64,000 bases of DNA. Source: an uncultured Alloprevotella sp. (GTDB taxonomy: Bacteria > Bacteroidota > Bacteroidia > Bacteroidales > Bacteroidaceae). Location: contig CALUOQ010000003.1 in assembly GCA_944322325.1 (NCBI GenBank), positions 186,001-250,000 of the forward strand. Reading direction: 5' to 3'. The notes beneath the pieces are model-generated. The model worked only from the letters and a program-made list of their open reading frames with translations, ran no database searches and was not told the origin of the DNA. Numbering within the stretch: the stretch's first letter is position 1; every line of letters starts with the position of its first letter. The position numbers and the translations under genes are program-made. This document shows, piece after piece, positions 16,282-24,722 of this stretch.

Positions 16282-17436
16282 TTACTTCTGCTGTGCGCTC
16301 TGGGCGGCTGCGTTGCGGCGGTTGGCGGCGGCCTGTGCCTCGGTGACGGGCTTGATGGCCATGCCGTCGTTGAGCGTGTTGATGCCTTCCACCACGATGC
16401 GGTCGCCCACCTTGAGGCCGCTGGTCACGACGTAGTTCGTGCCGTCGTTCTGGCTGAGCACGGTGATTTCCGTGTTCTTTACCTTGTTGTCCTTACCGAC
16501 TACGTAGACGAAACGCTTGTCCTGAATTTCGTAGGTAGCCTTCTGCGGAACCTGGATGGCGCTGGAGTCGCGTACGGGGATGACGATGGAGCCCGTACCG
16601 CCGCTGCGCAGGATTTTCTGCGGGTTGTCGAAGGTGGCGCGCATACTTACCGAGCCGGTGGCGATGTCGATGACGCCGCTCACGTTGGTCACCTTGCCGG
16701 TCTGGTCGTACAGGCTGCCGTCGACAAGGCGCAGGTTGACGGGCGGTATGGCGGCCAGGGCGCCCTGTACGCCGTCGGTGCCTTTGGTGTACTCGAGCAG
16801 TTGCTTTTCGGTCATGGAGAAGTACACGTACATCTGCGAGATGTTGGACACGGTGGTCAGCGGTTCGGCTGTCGTCGAGCTGACGAGGCTACCGACGCGG
16901 TAGGGGATGGTGCCCACTACGCCGTCCGACGGGCTCGTTACCGAGCAGAACGACAAGTTGTTCTTTGCGTCGACCAGCTGGGCGTTTGCCGAGGCCAGCT
17001 GAGCCTGTGCGGAGGCCAGCTCGTTCTCGGCCATTTCCATGTCGTAGTCGCTGATGATGCCTTGGCTGTGTAGCATCTTCTTGTTCTTTACGGTGAGTTC
17101 CTGCGTGCTTACCGTCGTTTTGGCCACGCGTACGGCGGCTTCGGCCGACTTCACTGCGGCTTCGTACTGCACGCGGTCTATGGAGAAGAGTACTTGCCCC
17201 TTGTGGACGAAGTCGCCCTCATCGACGTGGACTTTGGTGATGAAGCCTCCCACTTTCGGGCGGATTTCGATGTCTTGGATACCCTTGATGGTTGCGGGAT
17301 AGGAGGTGCTCAGGTTGCACACAGACGTGGTAACGTCCCTCACGGCGTATTCGTTGCTCGCTTGGGGAATTTGCGAACCGTTGCCGCAGCCTGCGAGGGT
17401 GAGGCAAAGCGCTAAATAAGCAATTCTACTTTTCAT
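16282..17436 (-). CDS. Periplasmic adaptor (membrane fusion) protein of RND pump, AcrA-like
   Basis: The 384-residue product has a lipoprotein signal ending LTLAGC. It shows lipoyl half-motifs (PKVGGFITKVHVDEGDFV and SPSDGVVGTIPYRVGS) around a helical hairpin at about 90-160, then a beta-barrel and a membrane-proximal domain. It bridges the RND pump and the outer-membrane channel. It is the first gene of the operon, 33 bases before the RND gene. The TATCTTTG promoter lies about 90 bases upstream. No local TetR or two-component regulator gene is seen, so control is not evident here. Confidence 0.92.
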   Translation of the reverse strand: MKSRIAYLALCLTLAGCGNGSQIPQASNEYAVRDVTTSVCNLSTSYPATIKGIQDIEIRPKVGGFITKVHVDEGDFVHKGQVLFSIDRVQYEAAVKSAEAAVRVAKTTVSTQELTVKNKKMLHSQGIISDYDMEMAENELASAQAQLASANAQLVDAKNNLSFCSVTSPSDGVVGTIPYRVGSLVSSTTAEPLTTVSNISQMYVYFSMTEKQLLEYTKGTDGVQGALAAIPPVNLRLVDGSLYDQTGKVTNVSGVIDIATGSVSMRATFDNPQKILRSGGTGSIVIPVRDSSAIQVPQKATYEIQDKRFVYVVGKDNKVKNTEITVLSQNDGTNYVVTSGLKVGDRIVVEGINTLNDGMAIKPVTEAQAAANRRNAAAQSAQQK

Positions 17437-17522
17437 AAATTACTTTCTCTTTGAAAATTTATTGTCTGTTCTCGTTATGATTTTCTACAAGCGTGCATAG
17501 TATCTATAGTACTTTGCGGGTG

Positions 17523-17530
17523 CAAAGATA
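17523..17530 (-). promoter_or_regulatory. -7 promoter box TATCTTTG for the efflux operon
   Basis: TAnnTTTG on the minus strand, 87 bases before the adaptor start. The leader in between is AT-rich compared with the flanking genes. Confidence 0.6.
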
Positions 17531-17735
17531 CGCTGAAACTTTTTTTGCAGGAAAAGTTTTTGCGGATAATCACAGGGGCTTAGCGATTGTTAACAGCCCT
17601 ACTGAAAAGTTAAGTGCTGCACTCCGAGGGATGCGAATGGCGTATGAGTGAGGGGAGGTGGCGGAAAGCGGCCGTGGGGCGGCGGTTCTGAATCGCCGGT
17701 CTGCGCCGGCTGTTGCGGCGGGCGTGGACGGAATA

Positions 17736-17794
17736 ACAAGTGCTACGCCGGTTTTTCCTGTCGTAGCGGTAGGAAAAACCGGCGTAGCACTTGT
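17736..17794. repeat. Perfect 24-bp inverted repeat, copy 2 of the hairpin family
   Basis: The arms at 17736-17759 and 17771-17794 are exact complements around an 11-base loop. The central 49 bases align with the hairpin at 268-316. The left arms differ at five of 19 positions, and all five are compensated in the right arm. Like copy 1 it lies just past the stop of a minus-strand gene and lacks a T-run. Confidence 0.85.
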
Positions 17795-17864
17795 TTTGAG
17801 CAGGACTGCTCCCGTGCGGGTACCGCCAGCGGAGGTCGCGGCGGGGAGGGCTTCCGCCTGAGGG

Positions 17865-18263
17865 TCAGTGCTGTTTTTTGTTCTTGCGGTCGTGCTGTAG
17901 CTTGCGGTGGTAGAACTTGACTTTCTGGCAAGCCTCGTCGAAGCGGGCCTGCATGGTGTCGCGTGCCAGCCGGTCCGGGTTTTCCGTCACTTGGATAAGG
18001 CTGTCCGTCACGCGCAGCTGTTCCTGGGCTTCGGCCAGGTTGATGGAGTCCATCAGCAGGATGCCGCTCTCGCGGGCGTTCAGGGCCAGCGGCACCTGCT
18101 CGCGCATCTGTTTCACCAGCTGGCGGGCTTCTTCGTAGTTGCCGGCGTTCAGTTCCAGCCGGGCGCGGTAGAGGAAGTCGTTACCTTTGACTTCGGGGTC
18201 TTCTTTCTCCTTACAGGCGGCCAGCGTCAGGCCGAGCAGCAGGGCGAGGGCTACGTTTCTCAT
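17865..18263 (-). CDS. Hypothetical lipoprotein with helical, TPR-like body
   Basis: The 132-residue product has the lipoprotein signal MRNVALALLLGLTLAAC. An acidic-basic, mostly helical mature part follows, with a TPR-like stretch (YRARLELNAGNYEEARQLV) and a Lys/His-rich end. It is anchored to a membrane by lipidation and probably faces the periplasm. It is divergent from cca with about 85 bases between. The function is unknown; short lipoproteins of this type are common in Bacteroidales. Confidence 0.75.
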   Translation of the reverse strand: MRNVALALLLGLTLAACKEKEDPEVKGNDFLYRARLELNAGNYEEARQLVKQMREQVPLALNARESGILLMDSINLAEAQEQLRVTDSLIQVTENPDRLARDTMQARFDEACQKVKFYHRKLQHDRKNKKQH

Positions 18264-18320
18264 TTTTTTCGCTTGTTTCGCTTCGCGCTGTAAAAGTACG
18301 AATAATTCGGATTACTTTGC

Positions 18321-18328
18321 TAATTTTG
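18321..18328 (+). promoter_or_regulatory. -7 promoter box TAATTTTG for cca
   Basis: TAnnTTTG match 20 bases upstream of the cca ATG. The divergent lipoprotein gene starts 58 bases to the left, so this region is a divergent promoter. Confidence 0.65.
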
Positions 18329-18347
18329 CAGGCCGAATCTGTGTAAA

Positions 18348-19784
18348 ATGGTAGAATTAACCCGCGAACAAATTTTAGAGCGGCTCGAGGCCCCGGTGTT
18401 CCGGCAGCTTACGGAGGCTGCCGACTCGTTGGGGCTGGAGTGCTACTTGGTGGGCGGTTACGTACGCGACCTGTTTCTGGAGCGCCCGACCAACGACATT
18501 GACGTCGTGGTCGTCGGCAGCGGCATACGCATGGCCGAGACGTTTGCCGCCCGGCTTGGCAGCGGTGCCCACCTTTCGGTGTTCCGCAACTTCGGTACGG
18601 CGCAGGTGAAGTACCGCCATCAGGAAATCGAGTTCGTCGGTGCACGCAAGGAAAGCTACAGCCACGACTCGCGCAAGCCGGTGGTGGAGGACGGCACCCT
18701 CGAGGACGACCAGAACCGTCGCGACTTCACCATCAACGCCATGGCCGTTTGCCTGAACGCGGCCCGTCGCGGCGAGCTGGTCGACCCGTTCGAGGGCATG
18801 TGGGACCTGCGCGACCGCCTCATCCGTACGCCGCTCGACCCCGACGTCACGTTTAGCGACGACCCCCTCCGCATGATGCGGGCCGTGCGCTTTGCCGCGC
18901 AGCTGAAGTTCCAGATAGACGACGAGACTTTCGAGGCGCTCGGGCGTAACCGCGAGCGCATCCGCATCGTCAGCGGTGAACGCATCATCGACGAGCTTAA
19001 TAAAATAATGAGAACCGACACGCCGTCGCGCGGCTTTGTCGACCTCCACCGCTGCGGCCTGCTGGCCCTCATCCTGCCCGAACTGGCCGCCCTGGACTGC
19101 GTCGAGACGCGCAACGGCCGTTCGCACAAAAACAATTTCTACCACACGCTCGAGGTGGTCGACAACGTGAGCCGCCAGAGCGACAACCTGTGGCTGCGCT
19201 GGGCCGCCCTGCTTCACGACATCGGCAAACCCCGGAGCAAACGGTGGGAGCCGCAGGCGGGATGGACCTTCCACAACCACAACTACCTCGGCGAAAAGAT
19301 GATACCCGGCCTCTTCCGGCGCCTGAAACTGCCGCTCGACGACCGCATGAAGTACGTCAAGAAACTCGTCGGGCTGCACATGCGCCCCATCGTTATCGCC
19401 GACGACGAGGTCACCGACAGCGCCGTGCGCCGCCTGCTCTTTGAGGCCGGCGACGACATCGACGACCTGATGCTCCTCTGCGAGGCCGACATCACGAGCA
19501 AGAACGAGCAACGCAAGAAGAACTTCCTGAACAACTTCCGGCTGGTGCGTCAGAAACTGGTGGACATCGAGGAAAAGGACCGTATCCGCAACTTCCAGCC
19601 ACCGGTGGACGGGGAGGAAATCATGCGCCTTTTTGCCCTGCCGCCCAGCCGCGAGGTGGGCACCCTCAAAGGGGCGCTCAAGGACGCCGTGCTCGACGGC
19701 ATTGTGCCCAACGAGCACGACGCCGCGCTGGCTTTCGTCATACAGCGTGCGGCCGAGATGGGGCTCAAGCCGGTTAACGCCTAA
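18348..19784 (+). CDS. cca: CCA-adding tRNA nucleotidyltransferase with HD domain
   Basis: The 478-residue product carries the class II nucleotidyltransferase signature GGYVRD then DIDVVVVG (about 38-57). The RRDFTINAM strand and the DPLRMMRAVRFAAQL segment follow. An HD phosphohydrolase-type domain has LLHDIGKP (near 289). The order and length fit bacterial CCA enzymes, which add the 3' CCA to tRNAs. A poly(A) polymerase role is less likely because the motif set is of the CCA type. The pseudouridine synthase gene follows after 15 bases, so two RNA-processing genes share one transcript. Confidence 0.92.
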   Translation: MVELTREQILERLEAPVFRQLTEAADSLGLECYLVGGYVRDLFLERPTNDIDVVVVGSGIRMAETFAARLGSGAHLSVFRNFGTAQVKYRHQEIEFVGARKESYSHDSRKPVVEDGTLEDDQNRRDFTINAMAVCLNAARRGELVDPFEGMWDLRDRLIRTPLDPDVTFSDDPLRMMRAVRFAAQLKFQIDDETFEALGRNRERIRIVSGERIIDELNKIMRTDTPSRGFVDLHRCGLLALILPELAALDCVETRNGRSHKNNFYHTLEVVDNVSRQSDNLWLRWAALLHDIGKPRSKRWEPQAGWTFHNHNYLGEKMIPGLFRRLKLPLDDRMKYVKKLVGLHMRPIVIADDEVTDSAVRRLLFEAGDDIDDLMLLCEADITSKNEQRKKNFLNNFRLVRQKLVDIEEKDRIRNFQPPVDGEEIMRLFALPPSREVGTLKGALKDAVLDGIVPNEHDAALAFVIQRAAEMGLKPVNA

Positions 19785-19799
19785 ACGAGAACAACGGAT

Positions 19800-20744
19800 A
19801 TGAGATACAGAAAGACTCCGAACAAAGTGTTTACGGTGCGCGAGGCCACTACGCTGCTGCCGTTCCTGATGAAAACCTTCGACGGCATCAGCCGCAACAA
19901 GGCGAAAGCCATCCTTGCCGACAGTGTCTGGGTGGACCGTCAGGTCGTCACGCAGTTCGACCATCCCCTGCGCCCCGGCCAGGTCGTCGAGGTGAGCGCC
20001 ACGCCGCGCCGCGCCACGCTGCGCAACCGCTTTGTGCGCCTCGTCTACGAGGATGCGCACATCGTGGTCATCGACAAGGCGCCCGGCATCCTCTCCATGG
20101 CGGCCGGACGTCACAGCTACTGTGTGAAAACGGTGCTCGACGACTATTTCCAGCGGCGCCATCAGCGCTGCACGGCCCACGTCGTCCACCGGCTGGACCG
20201 CGACACGTCGGGCCTCATGGTCTACGCCAAGACGATGGCGGCGGAGCAGACACTCGAACACAACTGGCACGACATCGTGGCCGACCGCCGTTACGTGGCC
20301 CTCGTCTCCGGTCAGTTGCAGCCGCCCGAGGGACAGGTGGAGAGCTGGTTGAAGGACACGAAATCCTACGTGACCTATTCCTCGCCCGTCGACAACGGCG
20401 GCAAGTATGCCTGCACGCGTTACCGCACTCTCCGGCAGGGGGCACTCTACTCCCTTGTCGAGCTCAAACTGCTCACCGGACGCAAGAATCAGATACGCGT
20501 GCACATGCAGTCGCTCGGCCATCCCGTGTGTGGCGACGTCAAGTACGGCGACGGCGCCGACCCCATCCATCGACTGGCCCTCCACGCTTTCCGTCTGCAC
20601 TTTTATCATCCCGTAACGGGCGAACTCATGAAGTTCGAGACTCCTGTCCCCCAAGTGTTTACGGACGCCGTCAAGGCAAAGACCGTCCCAACGCCGGCTG
20701 ACACACCGTTCCGTCCGACCGATCGCGGTAAGGAAGATCGGTAG
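19800..20744 (+). CDS. RluA/RluD-family pseudouridine synthase
   Basis: The 314-residue product has an S4-like N-terminal RNA-binding part (ISRNKAKAILADSVWVD). The catalytic signature HRLDRDTSG puts the active-site Asp near 133. GRKNQIRVHMQSLGHPVCGD supplies the second family motif. It isomerises uridines in rRNA or tRNA; the exact target site cannot be told. The N-terminus before the S4 part is short and basic. It lies 15 bases after cca. Confidence 0.9.
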   Translation: MRYRKTPNKVFTVREATTLLPFLMKTFDGISRNKAKAILADSVWVDRQVVTQFDHPLRPGQVVEVSATPRRATLRNRFVRLVYEDAHIVVIDKAPGILSMAAGRHSYCVKTVLDDYFQRRHQRCTAHVVHRLDRDTSGLMVYAKTMAAEQTLEHNWHDIVADRRYVALVSGQLQPPEGQVESWLKDTKSYVTYSSPVDNGGKYACTRYRTLRQGALYSLVELKLLTGRKNQIRVHMQSLGHPVCGDVKYGDGADPIHRLALHAFRLHFYHPVTGELMKFETPVPQVFTDAVKAKTVPTPADTPFRPTDRGKEDR

Positions 20745-20821
20745 GTCCGCTTTGATGTTCTTTTAGGAGCCGGCGGGCTCGAATTTTGCCGGTCAGGGTC
20801 GTCCCTTTCGCCCCGTATGCG

Positions 20822-20829
20822 TATATTTG
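20822..20829 (+). promoter_or_regulatory. -7 promoter box TATATTTG
   Basis: TAnnTTTG, 28 bases before the ATG of the DUF4595-like lipoprotein gene. Confidence 0.6.
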
Positions 20830-20856
20830 CAGTCAAACCATTAAAAGTGAAGCTAC

Positions 20857-21675
20857 ATGAAGACATTTCATTTCCTCCCTTGGCTGGGCTGTGCGCTGCT
20901 GACGCTTGCGCTTTCCGCCTGTCATGACGACGACCCGCCAGCCCTGATGCCCACGCTGCCGGTTAACGGCGGCGATGCCGTAAAGGAAATCGTGCACAAC
21001 GGCAACCTGCCCGACTGTTGCGACTGGGCGTTCACGTACAGCAGCGGACGCCTCGTGGCGGCCACCGGCACGTCCATCCTCAACGGTGAGTCGGTCACGT
21101 CGATGTTTAACCTCGGCTACGAGCCGCAGAGTGTGTCGATGTACGGTCAGGGCAAGGAGGCCTACACCCTGACGCTCAATGGCGACCGCCTCATCAACCG
21201 CATCACGGTGGACAACAACGTGTACGAGTTCAACTACTGGGGAGGCAACCTGTCCAACTGGCGCAAGACCCAGGTCGACGACGGTTTTGCCCCGGTGCCT
21301 ACCTATACCTCATCTGCCACCATCACCTACGACGGAGGCGACCTGAAGCAAATCGTCTACGTCGAGAACGAGAACAACCCGCTCAACACGGTGACGCTCG
21401 ACTTCACTCCCGATGTCAGGCCCAACGTCAACGGCCTGTTGCCCGACGGCGTGACGCGTGAGCTCGGATGCCTGGGTTTCGAACACCTCTTTTATGCCGG
21501 TCTTATGGGTGGAAGCACCATGCATCTGGTCAAGCAGGTCGACGTGAAGTACGGGCTTTATCCCGAGCGCGACTATACCATCGAGTACGAGTACTCCTCC
21601 GACCGCAGCGGCAACATTACCCTTTGTAACTACCGATACGAAGGGCAGCCGGCTTCCGTCACCTATAAGTATTAG
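20857..21675 (+). CDS. DUF4595-like lipoprotein
   Basis: The 272-residue product has a lipoprotein signal ending LALSAC followed by acidic HDDDPP. That Asp-rich stretch after the lipidated Cys resembles the surface-export signal of Bacteroidetes lipoproteins. The body is made of short beta strands with recurrent W.Y and Y..G patterns (YNGDLL-like repeats, YEFNYWGGNL), as in DUF4595 proteins of unknown function. A surface location is inferred from the post-Cys acidic run. menF starts 12 bases after the stop, so they may be co-transcribed, but no functional link is obvious. Confidence 0.78.
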   Translation: MKTFHFLPWLGCALLTLALSACHDDDPPALMPTLPVNGGDAVKEIVHNGNLPDCCDWAFTYSSGRLVAATGTSILNGESVTSMFNLGYEPQSVSMYGQGKEAYTLTLNGDRLINRITVDNNVYEFNYWGGNLSNWRKTQVDDGFAPVPTYTSSATITYDGGDLKQIVYVENENNPLNTVTLDFTPDVRPNVNGLLPDGVTRELGCLGFEHLFYAGLMGGSTMHLVKQVDVKYGLYPERDYTIEYEYSSDRSGNITLCNYRYEGQPASVTYKY

Positions 21676-21687
21676 CCAGGACGGAAG

Positions 21688-22782
21688 ATGCGGGCCAGTC
21701 TGAACGAAATCGAACAACTGGTCGGGCAGCCGGGACGGGGCGCTGTAGCCCTGTATCGGCTGCCCGACGACAATGTGTTTACCCTTGTTTTGCAGCGCCA
21801 GTCGCCCCTGGTCGTCGCGCAGGCCTACGAAGCCGTCGACGGGGCGAAGGGCTACGTGGTCGCTCCGTTCAGTCTTTCCGCCGGGACGCCCCTGCTGGTC
21901 GTTCCGGGCGACGAATGGCGCGTGTGTGCCTGCCCCGACCGTTTTTCCCTTGCGAGCCGTGGGTTGAGTGCCGTGTCGGCGACGTCCCGTTCGGACTACG
22001 GACGGACGTTTCGCCGTTGCCGCGACGCCATCCGCCAGGGACGTTTCGGGAAACTGGTCCTTTCGCGCTGCGCGACGTACCGTTGCGCGGACGAGCCGCT
22101 CCGTTTGTTCGACTTGTTTCTGGCGGCGTGCTGCGCTTATCCTCATCAGTATGTCGCCGTGTGGGACACTCCGTTGACGGGCAGCTGGCTGGTGGCAACG
22201 CCCGAAAAGCTCCTCTCGACCCTCGACGGGCACGAGTGGCAGACCATGGCGCTCGCCGGGACCATGGACTGGAACGCGCAGAGCGCCCACCCCGAGCTGC
22301 GGGCCTGGAGCGCCAAGAACCGGCGCGAACAGCGCTTTGTGACCGACTACCTGTGCGACCGCATCGACGCCGTGGCCGACAGCCGTCGCGTCGGTACGCC
22401 CTATCCGGTACGGGCGGGTAATGTGGCCCACCTGCGTACGGACGTCACGTTCCGCAGTGTGCCCGCTTGTCCGCTCAGCCGCCTGTTGCGTGTGCTCCAT
22501 CCTACGCCGGCCGTGTGCGGCGTGCCGCGCGAGGAGGCGGAACGTTTCCTTGTGCAGACCGAGGGCTACGACCGGCGTTATTATGCCGGTTTCAGCGGGC
22601 CGCTGAAACCGGACGGCGGGGTGTCGCTCTATGTGTCGCTCCGCTGTATGCAGTTCGAGGCCGACCGGATTCGCTGTTACGCCGGTGGCGGACTGCTGGC
22701 GGAAAGCGAGGAGGAAGCCGAATGGCACGAGACGCAGCGCAAGATGCGCACGATGTTGGATTTGTTTGAGAAGCAACCGTGA
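21688..22782 (+). CDS. menF: Isochorismate synthase
   Basis: The 364-residue chorismate-binding enzyme contains GKLVLSRC, a GTMDW segment, and the C-terminal YYAGFSGPL and AGGGLLAESEEEAEW motifs typical of MenF/EntC. It converts chorismate to isochorismate, the first menaquinone step. It is shorter than E. coli MenF, as usual in Bacteroidetes. The stop overlaps the GTG start of menD (GTGA at 22779-22782), so the two are translationally coupled. Confidence 0.92.
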   Translation: MRASLNEIEQLVGQPGRGAVALYRLPDDNVFTLVLQRQSPLVVAQAYEAVDGAKGYVVAPFSLSAGTPLLVVPGDEWRVCACPDRFSLASRGLSAVSATSRSDYGRTFRRCRDAIRQGRFGKLVLSRCATYRCADEPLRLFDLFLAACCAYPHQYVAVWDTPLTGSWLVATPEKLLSTLDGHEWQTMALAGTMDWNAQSAHPELRAWSAKNRREQRFVTDYLCDRIDAVADSRRVGTPYPVRAGNVAHLRTDVTFRSVPACPLSRLLRVLHPTPAVCGVPREEAERFLVQTEGYDRRYYAGFSGPLKPDGGVSLYVSLRCMQFEADRIRCYAGGGLLAESEEEAEWHETQRKMRTMLDLFEKQP

Positions 22783-24446
22783 GCCTGTATTGTGACAAGG
22801 AGAATGTGAATGTGCTCACCGCCCTGATGAAGCGTTTCGGCGTGCGGCATGTTGTCGTGTGCCCCGGTTCGCGCAACGGTGTGCTGGTGCATAACTTTGC
22901 GGTCGACGGCAGTTTCGTTTGTCACCCCGTCACCGACGAACGCAGCGCCGCCTTCGTGGCCTTGGGGCTGTGTGCCGCCACGCACGGGCCGGCCGCCGTG
23001 TGCGTGACGTCGGGTTCGGCTTTGCTCAACACGCTGCCGGCCGTGGCCGAGGCTTACTACCGCCATTTGCCCCTGCTGGTCGTGTCGGCCGACCGGCCTC
23101 CTCAGTGGATTGGGCAGCAGGACGGACAGACCCTGCCGCAGGACGGGGCTCTCCGAGGCTTTACGCACAAGAGTGTAAGCCTGCCAGAGCCCCACGACGC
23201 CGAGACGCAGTGGTGGTTGCGGCGGCTGGCCAATGAAGCCTTGTCGGCGTTGAGCGACGGGCCGGTGCATATCAACATACCGGTGTCGGAGCCACTTTTT
23301 ACGTTTACTACGCCCGTGTTGCCCGACGTGCAGCCCGTACGGCGGCACGCCGAGCCGGTCTTGTGCGCCTTGCCTGACGGAGTACTTGCCCGCTGGCAGG
23401 CTGCGCGTTGTCCGGTGCTGGTCGTGGGGCAGGTCGACGCGGACCTTTCAGACGTCGACCTCCGGGCGCTCTCCGATAGCCGTTCGTTGCTCGTACTGCC
23501 GGAGTTCATCGCGCAGATGCCGGGGGCTTGGCGTGTCCAAGTGCTCGAAACGTTGGGCGCGGAGCAGTTCTTTACGCCCGATCTGGTGTTCCATGTGGGC
23601 GGGACGCTTGTGGGGAAAGGGCTGAAGCGGCTTCTGAGGCGCGTCGGTGCCCCCGTGGTCCGCATGGGGCGCGACGCGGAACTGACAGATACGTTCGAAC
23701 ACCTCAGCGATGTGGTCCCTCTCGCAGCGGCCGATGCGCTGCGGTTGCTCGCCCGGACGGCGCCCATGGTTCCGGAGAAAGCCGCGGTCTGTCAGGCTCA
23801 GGCACGTCTGGCCGCTTACCGTCACCGGGCGGACGCTTACGCGAGCAACCGCTTCTCGGACTTGTTTGTGATGCAGTCGGCCTTGCGCGAGGTCGGACAC
23901 GGCGACGTGCTTCATTTGGCAAACAGTAACAGTATCCGCAATGCCGGCTACTTCCTCGATGACCCTGCATATCCTGTCCTGGCGAACCGCGGCGTCAACG
24001 GAATAGAGGGGAGCCTCTCCGCTGCCGCCGGCCACAGCCTCGCGACGACGGCGAGGGTGTTCTGCTTCATCGGCGACCTGAGTTTCTTCTATGACCAGAA
24101 TGCCCTTTGGAACACTGAACTTCGCGGCAACCTGCGTATCCTGTTGTTCAACAATGGCGGTGGTCAGATTTTCAGCCGTTTGCCTGGCCTCGCGGACAGT
24201 CCGGCAGCTCGTCAGTACATTGCTGCCGCCCACGCGACCTCCGCCGAGGGTATCGCTAGGGCTTACGGGGTGCGCTACCTGTGCGCAAGGACGTCCGGCG
24301 AGTTTTCCGCGCAGCTCCATCGCTGGGCGACGGAGGCGGCTGAGCGCCCCGTCCTGCTTGAAGTCTTCACGGCGGAGGCCGACAACGTCGCCGCGGCGGA
24401 CGAGGTCAGGACGCTCTACGCACCGCATTTCGAGGCAAAAAAGTAG
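22779..24446 (+). CDS. menD: 2-succinyl-5-enolpyruvyl-6-hydroxy-3-cyclohexene-1-carboxylate synthase
   Basis: The 555-residue thiamine-diphosphate enzyme has VVVCPGSRNG at the start, the SADRPPQWIGQQDGQ segment and the TPP site IGDLSFFYDQNAL. It condenses isochorismate with 2-oxoglutarate in menaquinone synthesis. The start is GTG at 22779, inside the last codons of menF; an ATG-started form would lose the conserved N-terminus. Later men genes are not next to it; the tRNA and prophage follow directly. Confidence 0.93.
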   Translation: MSLYCDKENVNVLTALMKRFGVRHVVVCPGSRNGVLVHNFAVDGSFVCHPVTDERSAAFVALGLCAATHGPAAVCVTSGSALLNTLPAVAEAYYRHLPLLVVSADRPPQWIGQQDGQTLPQDGALRGFTHKSVSLPEPHDAETQWWLRRLANEALSALSDGPVHINIPVSEPLFTFTTPVLPDVQPVRRHAEPVLCALPDGVLARWQAARCPVLVVGQVDADLSDVDLRALSDSRSLLVLPEFIAQMPGAWRVQVLETLGAEQFFTPDLVFHVGGTLVGKGLKRLLRRVGAPVVRMGRDAELTDTFEHLSDVVPLAAADALRLLARTAPMVPEKAAVCQAQARLAAYRHRADAYASNRFSDLFVMQSALREVGHGDVLHLANSNSIRNAGYFLDDPAYPVLANRGVNGIEGSLSAAAGHSLATTARVFCFIGDLSFFYDQNALWNTELRGNLRILLFNNGGGQIFSRLPGLADSPAARQYIAAAHATSAEGIARAYGVRYLCARTSGEFSAQLHRWATEAAERPVLLEVFTAEADNVAAADEVRTLYAPHFEAKK

Positions 24447-24485
24447 AAAAACAGTCGAAAGTTTGTCGAAAACGATAATAAGTCG

Positions 24486-24493
24486 TACTTTTG
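24486..24493 (+). promoter_or_regulatory. Promoter of tRNA-Arg (TTTG-N20-TACTTTTG)
   Basis: The -7 box TACTTTTG lies 15 bases before the mature tRNA, and a TTTG -33 element lies 20 bases further up. It is the best-formed promoter in the window. Confidence 0.75.
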
Positions 24494-24507
24494 CGTCCGA
24501 ATTTACA

Positions 24508-24582
24508 GGTTCCGTAGCTCAGTTGGATTAGAGCAACGCCCTTCTAAGGCGTGGGTCTTGGGTTCGAACCCCAACGGAATCA
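24508..24582 (+). tRNA. tRNA-Arg (anticodon TCT)
   Basis: The 75-base cloverleaf has a seven-pair acceptor stem (GGTTCCG with CGGAATC, one G-U). It has a D-arm with AGCTCAGTTGGATTAGAGC and an anticodon loop CTTCTAA in a five-pair stem. The T-arm is GGGTTCGAACCCC and the discriminator is A, with no encoded CCA. The anticodon TCT reads AGA. The prophage integrase starts 140 bases downstream, so the 3' half of this gene is the likely attachment site and the tRNA itself is intact. Confidence 0.95.
24560..24582 (+). other. Probable attL core (T-arm and 3' end of tRNA-Arg)
   Basis: Integrases of this class often recombine in the T-arm and 3' acceptor of tRNA genes, and the integrase gene is directly adjacent. 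The matching attR should repeat this 3' end. I find no second copy up to position 64000, so the right junction must be outside the window. Exact core limits cannot be set from one side. Confidence 0.5.
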
Positions 24583-24590
24583 CTTTTGTA

Positions 24591-24626
24591 ACAAGCTGTA
24601 AATCAAAGAATTACAGACTTGTTTTT
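24591..24626 (+). terminator. Rho-independent terminator of tRNA-Arg
   Basis: ACAAGCTGTAA pairs with TTACAGACTTGT (one bulged A) around an eight-base loop and is followed by a T-run. If the attachment core is the tRNA 3' end, this terminator is carried by the prophage and replaces the original one. Confidence 0.7.
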
Positions 24627-24722
24627 CTTCAAGAATTCTCTGCCAGGTTTTAAAAAAACGGCAAAAAAGCTCGTGTATGAGCATATCTGTTTGTCGAGAT
24701 GTTTGTCGGAAATGTTAAAACT

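Larger units (their letters stand above)
17437..17864. other. Intergenic region with efflux promoter and hairpin copy 2
   Basis: This 428-base gap holds the efflux promoter box (17523-17530) and the long perfect inverted repeat (17736-17794). The plus-strand open frames across it are Arg/Gly-rich and give no protein signal. Nothing else is seen. Confidence 0.55.

Noticed and set aside
17648-17931. Small open frames around hairpin copy 2
   Set aside because: They read through a perfect inverted repeat, lack starts with ribosome sites and show no protein character.
18375-20654. 759-codon minus-strand frame over cca and the pseudouridine synthase gene
   Set aside because: Codon-mirror of two well-supported plus-strand genes; no motif or ribosome site.
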